Below, piece after piece: positions 27,561 through 39,204 of a stretch of DNA of 64,000 nucleotides. The stretch's first letter is position 1, and each line of letters starts with the position of its first letter. Below the pieces are notes generated by a model. It had not been told where the DNA came from, did no database searches, and worked only from the letters and a program-made list of their open reading frames with translations. This DNA is from Serinus canaria. Its lineage: Eukaryota > Chordata > Aves > Passeriformes > Fringillidae. Made by a program: the position numbers and the translations under genes. The stretch spans positions 95,784,179-95,848,178 of the forward strand of contig NC_066316.1 in NCBI RefSeq assembly GCF_022539315.1. The letters are read 5' to 3'.

Positions 27561-27587
27561 AAAGTTAATTTTAGTTTAATTAACTTT
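27561..27587. repeat. perfect 10-bp inverted repeat
   Basis: AAAGTTAATT (27561-27570) and AATTAACTTT (27578-27587) pair around a 7-base loop. It is AT-rich and may be due to chance. Confidence 0.85.
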
Positions 27588-28021
27588 GATGAGTTGTTAA
27601 TAAACCTCTAATTTACACTGGATTTCTGGACTCCTTTTTTTTTCAAGTATGATTCATATATTTTAACATCTGCTGAGTCCTCCTGAAAATTTTCACTTCT
27701 ACCAAAATGTATATGATTGACCTGGTTTCCAGGGAAGCCATTGAAAAGTAAAATTAGAATTAAAGTTTTGCTTGGGAATTCTATGTACATATTTTGGAAG
27801 CCATGAATGTAGCAATAAGTAAAAAAAAATCAAATTAATCCACATATAATTAAATTTTATAGAAATGAGTGGGCTGCTGAGTAACAATAGAACAAAAGAT
27901 TGTTAAGACCAAAACAAAATAACATCAGTCTATAAAATCTAATATCCTTTCAAGGCTAGAATGCCATTTTCAGACCTAGATAGAAAGGTTTTCCTGATGA
28001 GACTGAAATAAAGCTGTCTGT

Positions 28022-28023
<2 letters not shown>

Positions 28024-28095
<72 letters not shown>
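28024..28095. repeat. (AT)36 microsatellite
   Basis: This is a pure alternating AT run of 72 bases. It is self-complementary, so it can form a cruciform, and it should be highly variable in length between individuals. The minus-strand open frame through it, with repeated Ile-Tyr, is a by-product. Confidence 0.97.
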
Positions 28096-28097
<2 letters not shown>

Positions 28098-29311
28098 CTT
28101 TTAAGAAACAGAAATAAAATGAGATATGGAATACTATGAATGTGTATCAAAATCCACTTTGAGACATATTTTCTTGTAGAAAACTATACCTGATGATTTA
28201 TATTGCATCAGAATAAAAGCAAAGGTTAAAATAACTGTATGTCCAATGAAATGGAATTCTACTTGTAGTCTAAATCTGTCAATCTCCATGTAAGTTAGAG
28301 CCTCATCTTCAAGCAAACTCTAAGATAGGAAGCACTCTCAGAAGCCCTAACTTCTCTCTGGGCATCTTAAAATAGGAAAATATATTTTGCTTGGTAGTAT
28401 AATGTGGTTAGATGTGAAGTGGTCAAACATTTACCAGGTGGCATATTTGAGTGGCTTTCCTGGCTGTATCTGTTTCAGAGTATGTAAGAATTTTGGATGC
28501 TGCCTTTACACTGGAAAGCCACATTATCCTTTTCCTGTGGAGGAATACCTTATGTAAAATTTGATTGTCACCATATTGGCCCCAAAGACCTGACTCATCA
28601 AGACTACTTCCAATTTAATGAACAGAGCAACATATATAAAATAGCAACATATATTATATGTCTAGAAATTTTTCCAGAGTTCACATTCCTAATTTTGCTT
28701 CCCCAGATTTGTTGCTGTTATCAAAATGTTTCCATTACTAAAAGCTCACTAAAATATTTTCTTTTTACATTAATATTATAACAGTTTATAATGCACATAT
28801 AAAATAAAATGGTTTTCTGCATTGGCCTCCATAGCCATGCATGTGATCTATTTGAAGCATCTGTTTTTCAAATGATTAGATAACATTAAAATTCATTAGA
28901 TTAATTACTTAAATCAGTATTACTAATAAGAAAATGAGGTAGGTGAAAAAAATTGAAGAAATTTTAACTTCCATGATTTTGAGGTTTTTTAATTCTAATC
29001 ACTTTTTGAAGTTACAAGTGGTGGGTTAACTCAATTTCTTATGCAAAGATTATTGTAATCAATAGACATCTTTCTGCTGACTTAGATGCACATTGATTCA
29101 GTGTTATTTGGTAGCCCTGTGATGCAGCCAAATCATTTATATGAAAGCCAAATGAAGTCATGAGATAAAAAATGCTGACTTTGTATTATCTTTGCATGAT
29201 TCATGTGTGTGGTACTGCAATATACTATAACTGAGATGATATGCAGATATTACTATTCAGAAAACCTTGAAGTCAATTACATCAGCAATATGATACATTT
29301 ACATTTGCATT
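28096..29311. other. unique noncoding DNA
   Basis: AT-rich with no recognisable gene or repeat. The open frame at 28497-28781 (94 codons) has no identifiable domain. Confidence 0.5.
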
Positions 29312-30428
29312 TGTAGTGGCTTTATGGGGCAAGGTTTTGGGGGCAATCTGAAGGGATGACTCTGTGAGATGACATCAGAAACTGACCCCATGTGAGACAG
29401 TCAGTGCCAACTGCCTTAGTGAGGGTCTTGCTCTTGGGCACATCTGGCCAAATCTGAGCCAGGCCGAAACAGTGGGAGTGCCTCTGGGATAATATATTCA
29501 GGATAAGGTAAAATCCACTGCACAGAACAGCTGGGAAAGGAATGGGAATATGCAAAAGAAACAGCCCTGCAGATACAAGGGTCACTGGAGAAGGAGGGGA
29601 GGAGGTACTTCAGGTGCTGGAGCTGAGATTGCCCTGCAGCCGCTGGTGCAGCCCATGGTGAGGCAGCTGTGCTCCTGCAGCCCATGGAGAGAGCTCCATG
29701 AGGGAGCAGAGACCCTCCCAGGCCCATGAAGGATCCATGCTGGGGCAGACGTATGCCTGAAGGAGGCTCTGGCTCCCTGGGAAGCCCACACAGCAGGAGG
29801 CTTCTACTAGGACCTGTGTCCCTGTGAAGGGAGGAGCTCATGCTGGAGCAGGTTTGCTGGCAAGACTTGTGACCCTGTGGGGAACCCACACTGGAGCAGC
29901 CTGTGCCTGAAGGACCCATGGAAAACATGAGGAACTTCAGCTTCATGGGCTCACAGCTTCACGTGGGAAGGACTGACATTGGAGAAGCTCATGGAGGACT
30001 GTCTCCTGCGGGAGGGCCCTCATGTTGAAGGGGAAGAGTGTGAGGAGTCCTCTTGAGGAGGAGCAGAAGAGACAAATTCTGAGGAACTGACAAAGACCCT
30101 CATTCCCTGACCCCCCCATGCCACTTGGGGCAAGGAGGTAAAAGAGTTGTCAGTGAATTTGAGCCCAGGAAGAAGGGAGGAGTGGAGAGAAAATGTTTTT
30201 TTAGTTTTGTTCTTAATTCTTGCTATTTGGCTCTGTTATTCATTGATAGTAAATTTAATTTCACCAAGTGGAGCCTGTTTTGCCTGTGATTGTGATTGGT
30301 AAGTAATCTCCCTGTCCTTATCTTCACCTATGAACATTTTGTCATGTTTTCTCCCCTCTTACTGGTAGAGGGAAAAGTGATAGAGAAATTTGGTGGGCAC
30401 CTGAGCCAGAGAAGGTCATCTGACCACA
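29312..30428 (+). mobile_element. solo LTR, avian ERVL-like family, near complete
   Basis: It begins TGTAGTGG (29312) and ends CTGACCACA (30428), giving the TG...CA ends of a retroviral LTR. The middle is a GC-richer series of imperfect phrases such as CCCACACTGGAGCAG, CTGCAGCCCATGG and TGTGCCTGAAGGA, typical of a well-known bird LTR group. The 3' part carries GCCTGTTTTGCCTGTGAT, TCCCTGTCCTTATCTTCACC and GGTGGGCACCTGAGCC. The AATAAA expected near 30245 reads AGTAAA. The flanks are GCATT (29307-29311) and GTATT (30429-30433), which fit a 5-bp target-site duplication with one change. No gag, pol or env lies on either side, so this is a solo LTR left by recombination. The family name is from memory and unverified. 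The 176-codon minus-strand open frame at 29416-29946 is not a gene. Confidence 0.9.
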
Positions 30429-30535
30429 GTATTATAATAATATTATATCAGCCTAACACTGTCAGTAATTACTTGGCTGCTTAGCACTGGGAGAACAAGT
30501 TGCATTTAAATCCTCTGTACTGGTATATACCTTTT

Positions 30536-30769
30536 TCTTTCCCTTCCCTTCCCTTCCCTTCCCTTCCCTTCCCTTCCCGTGCCTTCCCTTCCCTTCCCTT
30601 CCCTTCCCTTCCCTTCCCTTCCCTGCCCTTCCCTTCCCTTCCCTTCCCTTCCCTTCCCTTCCCTTCCCTTCCCTTCCCTTCCCTTCCCTTCCCTTCCCTT
30701 CCCTTCCCTTCCCTTCCCTTCCCTTCCCTTCCCTTCCCTTCCCTTCCCTTCCCTTCCCTTCCCTTCCCT
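30536..30769 (+). repeat. (CCCTT)n pentanucleotide array, about 46 copies
   Basis: The array is a nearly pure run of CCCTT over about 230 bases, interrupted near 30578-30582 (CCCGTGCC) and at 30621-30630 (CCCTGCCCTT). The other strand reads AAGGG repeats. A pentamer without stop codons stays open in all frames, which explains the long low-complexity open frames on both strands (Pro-Ser-Leu-Phe and Gly-Arg-Glu-Lys types). These are not proteins. Confidence 0.97.
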
Positions 30770-33700
30770 GACAAATGCAAGAGATTCAGAGAGGTTCCAG
30801 ACTGCATTTGTGAAAATACTCTCTGAAGTTCAAATTCCATTTTGAAAGCCAGCATGATTGAATGGATAGCAGGCACTGTAATTATGTGGTTTTCCTTCTG
30901 AGAAGAAACTCCTTCTGAGCACCAGGGACTGCATGTGCCTCTTAATGGAAGAGGAAATTCAGGAATGATCAACAGCTGGATAATCTTGTCTTTTGGGTAG
31001 AAAAATGAACCAGAAAAAGCTGTTGGAGAATTACTGAGCCAGGACAAACATGTGATCAAAGACAGCCTGCATGTGGCTGTGGCTGGGATGACTAAATAGA
31101 GAAAAATCATAAAGTAGTAGAAATGGGATTTTTTTTGTTGGTTTGATTAGGTTTTTTTGGGTTTTTTTTTTTTTTTGTTTGTTTGTTTGTTGGTTTTCTT
31201 TTGTTTTGCTTCAAGAAGTCCTACATAATTTTTGCACTTTTTCAGTCTCGTAGTCTTGTCCCACTAAAATGACCATGGAGGAATAAATTTTAAAAGTAAG
31301 ATTGATTTAATTAAATATTTTTTTTCAAAAGTCTTTTTTATTGCTGTTTTTAATTCCATATTTAATTGCTCTATGGTTTACATGGTCTTTTAAAGCTACT
31401 GGGAAATTTCACTTTTTACATGCCATCTGTGTAAGTGTTGCATCTTGTGGGAAGCTGTTCATGTTGCCTGCCATTTCATGTCTAATCATGGTTATAAGGA
31501 ACTAGGTTTTACTCTACTAATCACTCAATTAAAAAATTCAGAATATTTCTTCCTCTATTAGTTTCAGTTCATATAGCAAATTCCATCTTTTCTCCCTAAA
31601 TCTAGTTTTCAAAAAAGCAGGGTAACTTTTCACATGGAATAGTGGAGGAATTTAGTTGGGAAAGTCTAGAGTAATTTTCTGTTTTAGAGTTAGCTTTCTG
31701 GCTAGTGTAAGTCAAGACAGTTTTATTTAAAGTTTCAAGTCATCTAAAAGTAATAGATCATAAATCACTAGTGTGGTTTTCTCTTCTGACTCTCTAATTA
31801 AAAAGCATTTCTGTGGTCAGAAGAAGGGACATGTGAACACACATGGAATAAATGGGATAAATGCCACATTAAAGACTGTCACTAGTCCTAAAAATCTTTG
31901 TTGGAATAAACAAAGAGTACATGTTTTTTGATGTTATACGAGCCACTTGATATTTCAATGTGAGCATGGCAAGAGTTTAAATTGTTTCTCTTTCAAGAAA
32001 GACAATTTTAGGATACCATGAGTTTGTGCAATGCATCCTCTCTAATGTGTCTGTCAATTGTACTGTTATATACAGTATACTGTTATATACATATCTGAAT
32101 TATAAAACCTGTTATGCCAAATAATACTTTCTCTATTGCTGTAGAAAAAGTACATTTCACTATCTTTTCTTGGAATCTGCAGAACTTCTGTTGGTTTTGG
32201 TTACTGGCTAACACCATTAGGCACCCTTTCTTTGGGATAATGGATTTGTCACTTGCAGGTTTAACAGGTTTTAGTATTTTCTGTAATGTGTCAACTTATC
32301 AAATGGAAAAGATGTAATGCACTGAGAGCTACATTAAAAATGGTCTTAGCTTGAACGGAGTTAGCCTGAGCTCCTACAAAGTGAAGGACAGCTTCTGTAG
32401 CTATTAGCCCTCACTGAATGCCTTCCTGCGAGCCAAGGCAGCTGTCTTACCCTGTGAGCTCAGACATCCAAGAACCACAGTATGGGTCAAATAGAGATTG
32501 GAAGGCTGAAAAGAGGAAAGTGTAAGTCTGTGTTTAAAATACTGGAAATGCAGTAAAAGTAAAAAATATTGCAAAATAATTATTATAATTTATAGCTAAT
32601 TAATTATTATAATTTCCTGAGTTCCTCAGGAAAGGTTAATGACAAGTGGCTGCAAACGTTTAGTTAGCAGAGCTAACTGCTGTTACATGCCTGCATAACT
32701 TAGTTCCTTGAGGAGGGAGAGGGAGCTTTGTAGTCTGCCATGAGTAGCTGCAGCCAGTTTTTTGTTCTCTCTTTCTGAAAGAACAAAGAAAGTGCTGGAT
32801 CTTCCTTTTCCTTGACCAGGTTGCATAGGAGGAGAGAGAAGTTTATAAGAAGTTCAAAAGGAGATTGTACTTCCATTAATTGATTTAAAATAACTTTATC
32901 TGTTCAAATAAAATGAATTTGTACTTCCTGGCAGGAATAAATATAATGGAATCAATGTTTTCATATAAACATGAATACAGAGATATGAGCACATGCAGAT
33001 ATATGTGTATCATTGTAAACAGAGATAGCTACAATTCTGTATTTTATTGGAATTTCTTTGTGATGATGAGACATATAAAAATATCCAAAGCAGCCTCAGC
33101 AACACTGATTTTACTTCACCGACACTTCAATGCAATGCATCGTCTTTTCTTAAATAATCCCATATTATGCTTTCTCCCTTTCACAGGACGTCCTCATATC
33201 AGAACTTTTACTGTCTTTTATCCTTCCCTCCTCATCAGGGAAAGTCACAGGCTTTTGAACAGTTTCAAAGACTCCAGTAGATTTTATAAATCCTCAATTG
33301 AACATAGATTTCTTGAGGTGGAACCAACCTGAAACTTAAAAATATGAATGTGGGTTTCTGCTTCATTGCTGGAAACCTTGGTACAGATTCATTAGTGACT
33401 TTAGTTAACTTCCTCTATAAAATAAATCAAGGCAGAAAGCTTCAGTATTTGAATGTGAAATATTGGTTAATGACATGTACAAATTAAAGATAGGGCTCAG
33501 CCTAATTTAAAAAAATATAAATTACTGAAACAATTAGGATTTTGGTGGCCACTTTTGTTCGGAATTAAGTGCAGGGAGGGTCCAGGCAGAACTTTTTCAT
33601 TTTCTCAAATATCTCTAGCACTTAGAGTGTCTTATGAAGATATGATGGAGAGAGAGCAAATGGAGTACATGGGACTGAAATACTGCTTATTCTCTGGTTT

Positions 33701-36700
33701 AACACAACTTCCCGTGGCTGATGCCTCCTCAAAATGTGAGGGGTAAAACATGAGCAACCTCTGTTTGTAGTAACACAATATCCTGCTAGCTGCATCTTTT
33801 CCTTTTACAAGCCTAAATTATTTTATATTAAATGAGAATTGTCATGACACAGTAGCATAATTGAGGCAATGTGCATAAAAAGGGCAAATACAAACATTTC
33901 TATTATATTTTAAAATAATAGCACTTCAAAGAGCTGAAATAAAGTATGTACAAAATATTAAGACAGAACTGATGACAGAAGGTCATAAGTTGTCATTGTA
34001 TAGTAAACATTTCATTCAGTCCAAACAACCTCATATTCAAATGTGGTGACAAGTTCTAAATCTCCAACTGTGAGATTAATATAGAAAAAGGACTTAGGCA
34101 TGGAAATAACTGCAAAATACACAATGAAAGAGTGTTGTTTCAATCCAGCTAAATATATTTTTGTTGTGTAACCAATTTGTTTATCTATATTCCATTGAGT
34201 AGGACTACATAAAGTTTTCCAACCAAATTTCTTTTTTTGGCAGAAATTTAAATAAAAATGGTTATGTTTTGGTGGACCTTTTTTGGTTGTGTTTTGTTTC
34301 TTTACTTGTTTGCTTTTTACTAGCTCTCTTTGCTAGTCTTTACTAGCTTGTTGCTAGTCTTTAAGAATGATCTCATTGTGGTGGACATTGTTGATATTAT
34401 TGTGAAAAACTGTTTTGGTCATGAGCAGGTCCATATTTTGTGGTATCTCCAGTGGTAGCTATGACCAAAAGAGATAGTGTACCCATACTTGTTAGGGTTC
34501 TCCAGATCTACTGCTGGCTGTAGGAGGGACTTCTGCCTTTTGATCAGCCTTGCTCCTTGGGATCTCATTTGGTGGTACGTTGTTTTCAAGTAGTCTGTGA
34601 CTGGTCAACCCCAACCCACCCACATCAGTCACAGTTTTGAAACCCTCTTTTGTGGTCTCCTTAAAACTCTTTGTTCTCCAGATGGAAGAAGCCTAAGTTA
34701 CACAAGGTTTCCCTGTGCTTGATTACCAAACTCAGCTGGTCAAACTGAGAGGCAGCTAAAGAGTCAAAGAGGATACTAAACCATAGAAATACAGACGGCA
34801 GATGAAAGGCAAAAAAAGGCTTCAAGATTAAAAAAGAAAAGAGATTCTTGATGCCAAGAAACCCACATCAATGCATGGGTTTTTGGAGGCAGGGAATTAG
34901 AAAGACATAAACTGACAACGGAACAGAAGAGAGGTGAGAGGGCAGATGACCAGTTCACAGGTTAGGCACAAAAGGAAACTGAGCTTAAAACACAATGAAA
35001 AAAGAGCTGGAGAAAACAGGCAATTAGAAGAGAAGTCTTTCAAGAAAATCTTTTTTGAATATTCAAATGTTCCTGATTTGACCACACCTGTGACTCCAAT
35101 TGATTATTCATTACTGCAGCTCTTTTTTTAAGATGACTTTGCTCTTAAGACCACCATTGTATGCACTATGGCGCACTAAACCAGGAAATAAAGTACACTC
35201 TAATTGAGTGAGATTTTCAAATTAAAAATTTAATTTTTATGTTAGCACCTCTCAGAACATCTATTCAGTCAGATTCTGCAATCCTTGCTTTTTTCTTGCT
35301 GTGGTTATTTAGGCATAAATTTGGGGTTATTTTTCCTTCTGGGGAAGCTGGCAGGTTAATGCACCTTTTTTTTTCAACTTCTTTTTTTTGAAGAAGTCTT
35401 GTAGCTTTTCTTCAAGACATTCCTATTCTAGACTAGCTTGATCATTAAATTCTCATTTCATTCCCTATGAGGCCAACTTGCTATGTTTGTAGTCACAGTA
35501 TAAGACAAGTGATATTGTAGGAGTTGCCCATATTTCTAGTTGGTGGAAGTGTTTTCCAAAATGAGCTAATCTGGGTAGCACAAGGAGACCATGATAAGTA
35601 TTAAAGGAGTCATGCTTCATACCTTTCTGTTTCAAATGTCAGTAGAGTGTAGAGCACAAGAGATGCTGCCGCTATCTTAAAGCTAAATTGAGGGTCTAGA
35701 AATTTGTTGTCATGAAGATGATGAAGATTTTGGTTTCCGTATCCCAGAAGCAAACAGTATACAGATTGTTCAATACTGAACTGTCACATAGAAGAGAAGT
35801 GAGAAAAAACACGTGAATTCATTTAGAGAAGATTTATTTGGTTTGTGTAATAGGGAGTGTAAAACAGTAAGAGCCCAGTTGCCTTGCTGTCACCTGCCTC
35901 CAGGGTACAATCAAACACTGCCAGTGAATCAATAGCCTGGGAAGATCTTTTTTTTTAATATAGCTGGAGTTTAACAGGAGGCTGTAAGTTCCCCAGGTGC
36001 CAGGGTCATTTGGTCATTAGTGACTTTTCACAATAAACAGTTGTGGTCCTGTGACATGACAACAGTAACTTTAAAAGGATGATGAAGAAAAGCAAGGAAA
36101 TCCTAAAATCCAAAACGCTTAAGAAGACCTCCAAGAAAGTCCTATAAATCCCAAGAAACACTAGACAAGAGTATGGCAACAGGAGCAAACAGTGCAGTAA
36201 AAGCCTATTATGTTACTCAGTTGCAGCCTAGCTGGTTTACTTTATAAAGAACTTCCTTAAATTGCTTTTAATTTAAACCAGAGTCTGGTATCAATGCTCA
36301 TATCACACTGTGTGCTTCAGGCAGAGATTTGACTTTTACATTGTTGCTTTGTTCTCCTTTTTTCCCTTTTAATGCAAAGCCTCCAGATGATCTGAAGGAT
36401 GGATTCCAACGGGTACTGTGTTGCTAATTTATGAAATCTGTGCCTTTTAGAGATTATTTTGTTGAAATTAGTGTAAGCACTGCTGATGCAAGATAAGAAG
36501 AAAGAGCTTTACACTGCTTATGCATTTCTTCTGAAGTTTGAAAATCCTATTTGGAGACCAACTTTAACATGATTTAAGACTTCCAGCAGTGTTCCTGGAA
36601 GCATAAATAAGTAAAGCTTGAAGCTGTGAAAGTGGGTATATTTCAGCTTCCTACTTCTTTTTGTGAGTGTGGAATGCAAAAGTGGAACTCAGATTTTACT

Positions 36701-37300
36701 GAATTTAAAGCTCTGGTGCTTGGCATTTGCTGACTTTGTGTCAACAGCATGGCCATACTTTAAAAGGAAATACTGAGAGGGAGGGAAAATGAATCTTTGA
36801 TACTGGGTTGAGTTTCCCTCTTCAATAACCATTAAATAAACAATAATAATTATCCTGAGTTTTGCTGTTAAAATAAATATTCATCTTATTTTTGTTATTT
36901 TTGCACTAAAACAGCAAAGCATCAGTTAAATATTTTCTAAATCTTTTTGTGTTTATCTGATGCAAATTATGAATTCTGAATAGCTTGCTCTTCCTGGTAC
37001 CAACACCAGGGCATCTCTGAACAGAACTGTAACAGAACAGTTACTTTATAGAAGGAGTTAGCAAATGTAAAGTGGCACTAAAAGGCTGCATATCAATGCC
37101 ATTTGTTACTAAATATGTAAGAATAAGGATATAAGTATAAGAAGTATCAGAAGCATATATAAGAAGCTTTGGCTGCTCTTCTTTGATAATATGTTACTTG
37201 GGAAGGGTAGGAAGGAAAGCTGTTTTATATGTTGCCCAGCAGGTACCTTTCAGAAAAAAAAATTGCCTTTAAGGAATATGGGGAAAACCTGGCTACTGAA

Positions 37301-37302
<2 letters not shown>
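30770..37302. other. unique noncoding DNA with a T/G tract
   Basis: No gene recognised. A T/G-rich low-complexity tract lies at 31129-31215. The longest open frame (32913-33332, 139 codons) has no domain I recognise. The stretch 34400-34760 is less AT-rich and could be an unrecognised old repeat. A close duplicate of TTGCTAGTCTTTA occurs at about 34331-34364. Confidence 0.5.
31129..31215 (+). repeat. T/G-rich low-complexity tract
   Basis: Runs of T are broken by G and GG and include several GTTT units in series. Two similar tracts occur later, one in the same orientation (50964-51102) and one inverted (53797-53882). Confidence 0.9.
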
Positions 37303-37347
<45 letters not shown>

Positions 37348-37353
37348 TTTTTT
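37303..37353 (+). repeat. (TC)n followed by poly(T)
   Basis: About 18 TC units (37303-37338) run into about 15 T residues. This is a pure pyrimidine tract on the plus strand. Confidence 0.95.
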
Positions 37354-38348
37354 CTCTTTAATGTGTTCCTACTGGTTTTAGTAAAGTTTCAGCATAAGCT
37401 AAATTTCAGGGTTTAGCCTGTGGCAAAATGCACATAATCATAGTACAAGTGTGCCTTTTGTTCCATTATGTCTTTCTTAAATTGTTCATTAAATAGTTTG
37501 TCTTACCCAAGGAAGTGATTGAAGACTTAGCCGCTATTTACATTGGACACACTTCAGGAACATTTAAAACATTTGTTTCATTTTAGAAATGTGAGTAAAG
37601 AAGGCCCAGATGTCCTCCTCAATCCAAGATATTTTCATTAACTTCTTAGTTTTTTTTTTTTCACTGAGGTTTGAAATGCTCTGTTCCTTAAAAATTTCAG
37701 CTTGAAGAAGTGTAAGAGCATGTACAACTATATTTTTGACCAGTCTAACCTTTCAGGACACTTCAGCAAGATTTTACCAGTTCCGGTAATGATGGAATTT
37801 CTGAAACAGGGAAGACTTTCATTTATCCCAGAACACAGAATAATCCTTTGGTTAATGTATTTATCTTGAAGCATCACCACTTTAATAGCTATTATTGGTT
37901 ATTTTGAGTAAATAGCACTTCCTTTGTAACTATTTATGTACTTTGAAAAGTCCTTATTCTGATACAGAAGAGATGTATTCAAATCCTGAGATTTTTGTGG
38001 TGCAGCAAGCAAACCTTGCTGAATTCTATTTGTGACATATAAGAGAAAAGTAATAAATTAAATTGGTTTTATAAAATTCTGAATAAAGGGATTTAAGAAG
38101 AGATGCTCTGGTTTAGAGTGGACCAGCCATACTTAGCCAGTATTCTGTCTTGAAGAATATGGATGTCCTTCAATAAGAGTGACAGTTACAGTATGTGAGG
38201 CAAGCATCCATAATTCATCCCTAATGATTTTCTGGACTCTGTGCATTTTCAGCTCAGGAGATTTCCTGAGCTTCATGATGTTTATTTCTTTACTAACTTC
38301 CATTACATATATTTTAATAGATTTTAAAAATTGAAAATTTCACCTCTC
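37354..38348. other. unique noncoding DNA
   Basis: AT-rich, with no gene or repeat recognised before the LTR at 38349. Confidence 0.5.
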
Positions 38349-38617
38349 TGTTGGGTTTAAGTGACAAATTTTTAATAGTAGAGGGACTTCATGGTTGGCT
38401 TCTGTGAGACCAGAATCTGTACCCATGTCAGACAAAGCAAGTTACAGCTGGCTCCAAAATAGACCCACTTCTGCCCAAAGCTGAACCATCAGTGATGCTG
38501 GTGGTGGCTCTGCTATTTGCATGCAACATATATGTAAAGTATGTGGTGTTATTACTATTTAATATTTTAGAAAGGGTAAAAACTGCTGTGCAGCAGTTGC
38601 AAGAGAGAGAAGCAGAA
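38349..38617 (+). mobile_element. outer LTR, 5' part (ERVL-like, interrupted)
   Basis: It starts TGTTGGGTTTAAGTGACAA and carries the landmarks of the family seen at 13132 and 29312: TTGGCTTCTGTGAGACCAGAA (38395-38415), CCCATGTCAGACA, CAGCTGGCTCCAA, ATCAGTGATGCTGGTGGTGG and then AGAAAGGGTAAAAACTGCTG. It breaks off at 38617, where another LTR begins, and resumes at 39205. Flanks of the whole outer element are ACCTCTC (38342-38348) and ACCTCCC (39869-39875), a possible but imperfect duplication. Confidence 0.85.
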
Positions 38618-39204
38618 TGGTTTTGGCTGGAATAAACTTCATTTCCTTCACAATAACTTGTATAGGCCTGTGTTTTGCATTCACTCTGCTAAAACCAGTG
38701 TTGATAATACAGGGGTGTTTTTGTTGCTGAGCAGCACTTACACAGCATCAGGACCTTTTCTACTCCTCACCCCACCAGGGAGGAGGCTGGGACTGCACAA
38801 GGAGTGGAAGGGAACTCAGCCAGCACAGCTGAGCCCAAGTGACCCAAGGAATATCCCACACCTTATGGTATTATGCTCAGCATGCAAACTTGGGGTAAGG
38901 AGAAGTAAGAAGGGGATGTTTGGAGTGATGGCATTTTTGTTCCCAAGTCACTGTTCTGTGTGATGGAGACCTGCTTTCTTGGGCATGGCTGAACACATGC
39001 CTGTCCATGGGAAGTGTTGAATGGATTTCATGTTTTGCTTTCTTGCATGTGCAGTTTATGCTTTCCTATTAAACTGTCCTTATCTCAACCCGTAAGGGTT
39101 TTTTTTTCCTTTTAAGTGTTCCAGTTCTCTCCCCCATCCCACCCTGGAGGAGTGAGCAAGTAGCTGTGTAGGGATGTGTTGCTGGCTGGGGTTAAACCAT
39201 GAGA
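38618..39204 (+). mobile_element. inner solo LTR of a second avian family, nested
   Basis: It begins TGGTTTTGGCTGGAATAAAC and ends GCTGGGGTTAAACCATGAGA, landmarks of a different and very common bird LTR. Inside are AGTGTTGATAATACAGGGGT, GCAGCACTTACACAGCATCA, GATGGAGACCTGCTTTCTTG and TATTAAACTGTCCTTATCTC. The ATTAAA polyadenylation signal is at 39068-39073. The TATA box expected at about 38881 reads CATGCAAA, so the promoter is probably dead. It sits inside the outer LTR, which continues on both sides, so it inserted later. The flanks (GCAGAA and GTGAAA) are at best a decayed target-site duplication. No internal retroviral sequence is present. Confidence 0.9.

Larger units (their letters stand above)
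23593..28023. other. unique noncoding DNA with small hairpins
   Basis: No gene or mobile element recognised. Three small structures are listed separately: a 14-bp inverted repeat at 27265-27300, a 25-bp-period duplication at 27357-27403 and a 10-bp inverted repeat at 27561-27587. The open frames at 24713-25021, 25134-25457 and 25448-25702 have no recognisable product. Confidence 0.5.

Noticed and set aside
29416..29946. 176-codon minus-strand open frame
   Set aside because: It lies antisense within the solo LTR, whose GC-richer phrases simply lack stops; no known domain.
13132..30428. A full provirus bounded by the LTRs at 13132 and 29312
   Set aside because: The first is only a 5' fragment, the interval contains no gag, pol or env, and an unrelated minus-strand CR1 sits between them.
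30481..31110. 209-codon minus-strand open frame and its plus-strand partners at 30500-30845
   Set aside because: They are translations of the CCCTT array, which contains no stop codon in any frame; no start context or flanking domain supports a protein.
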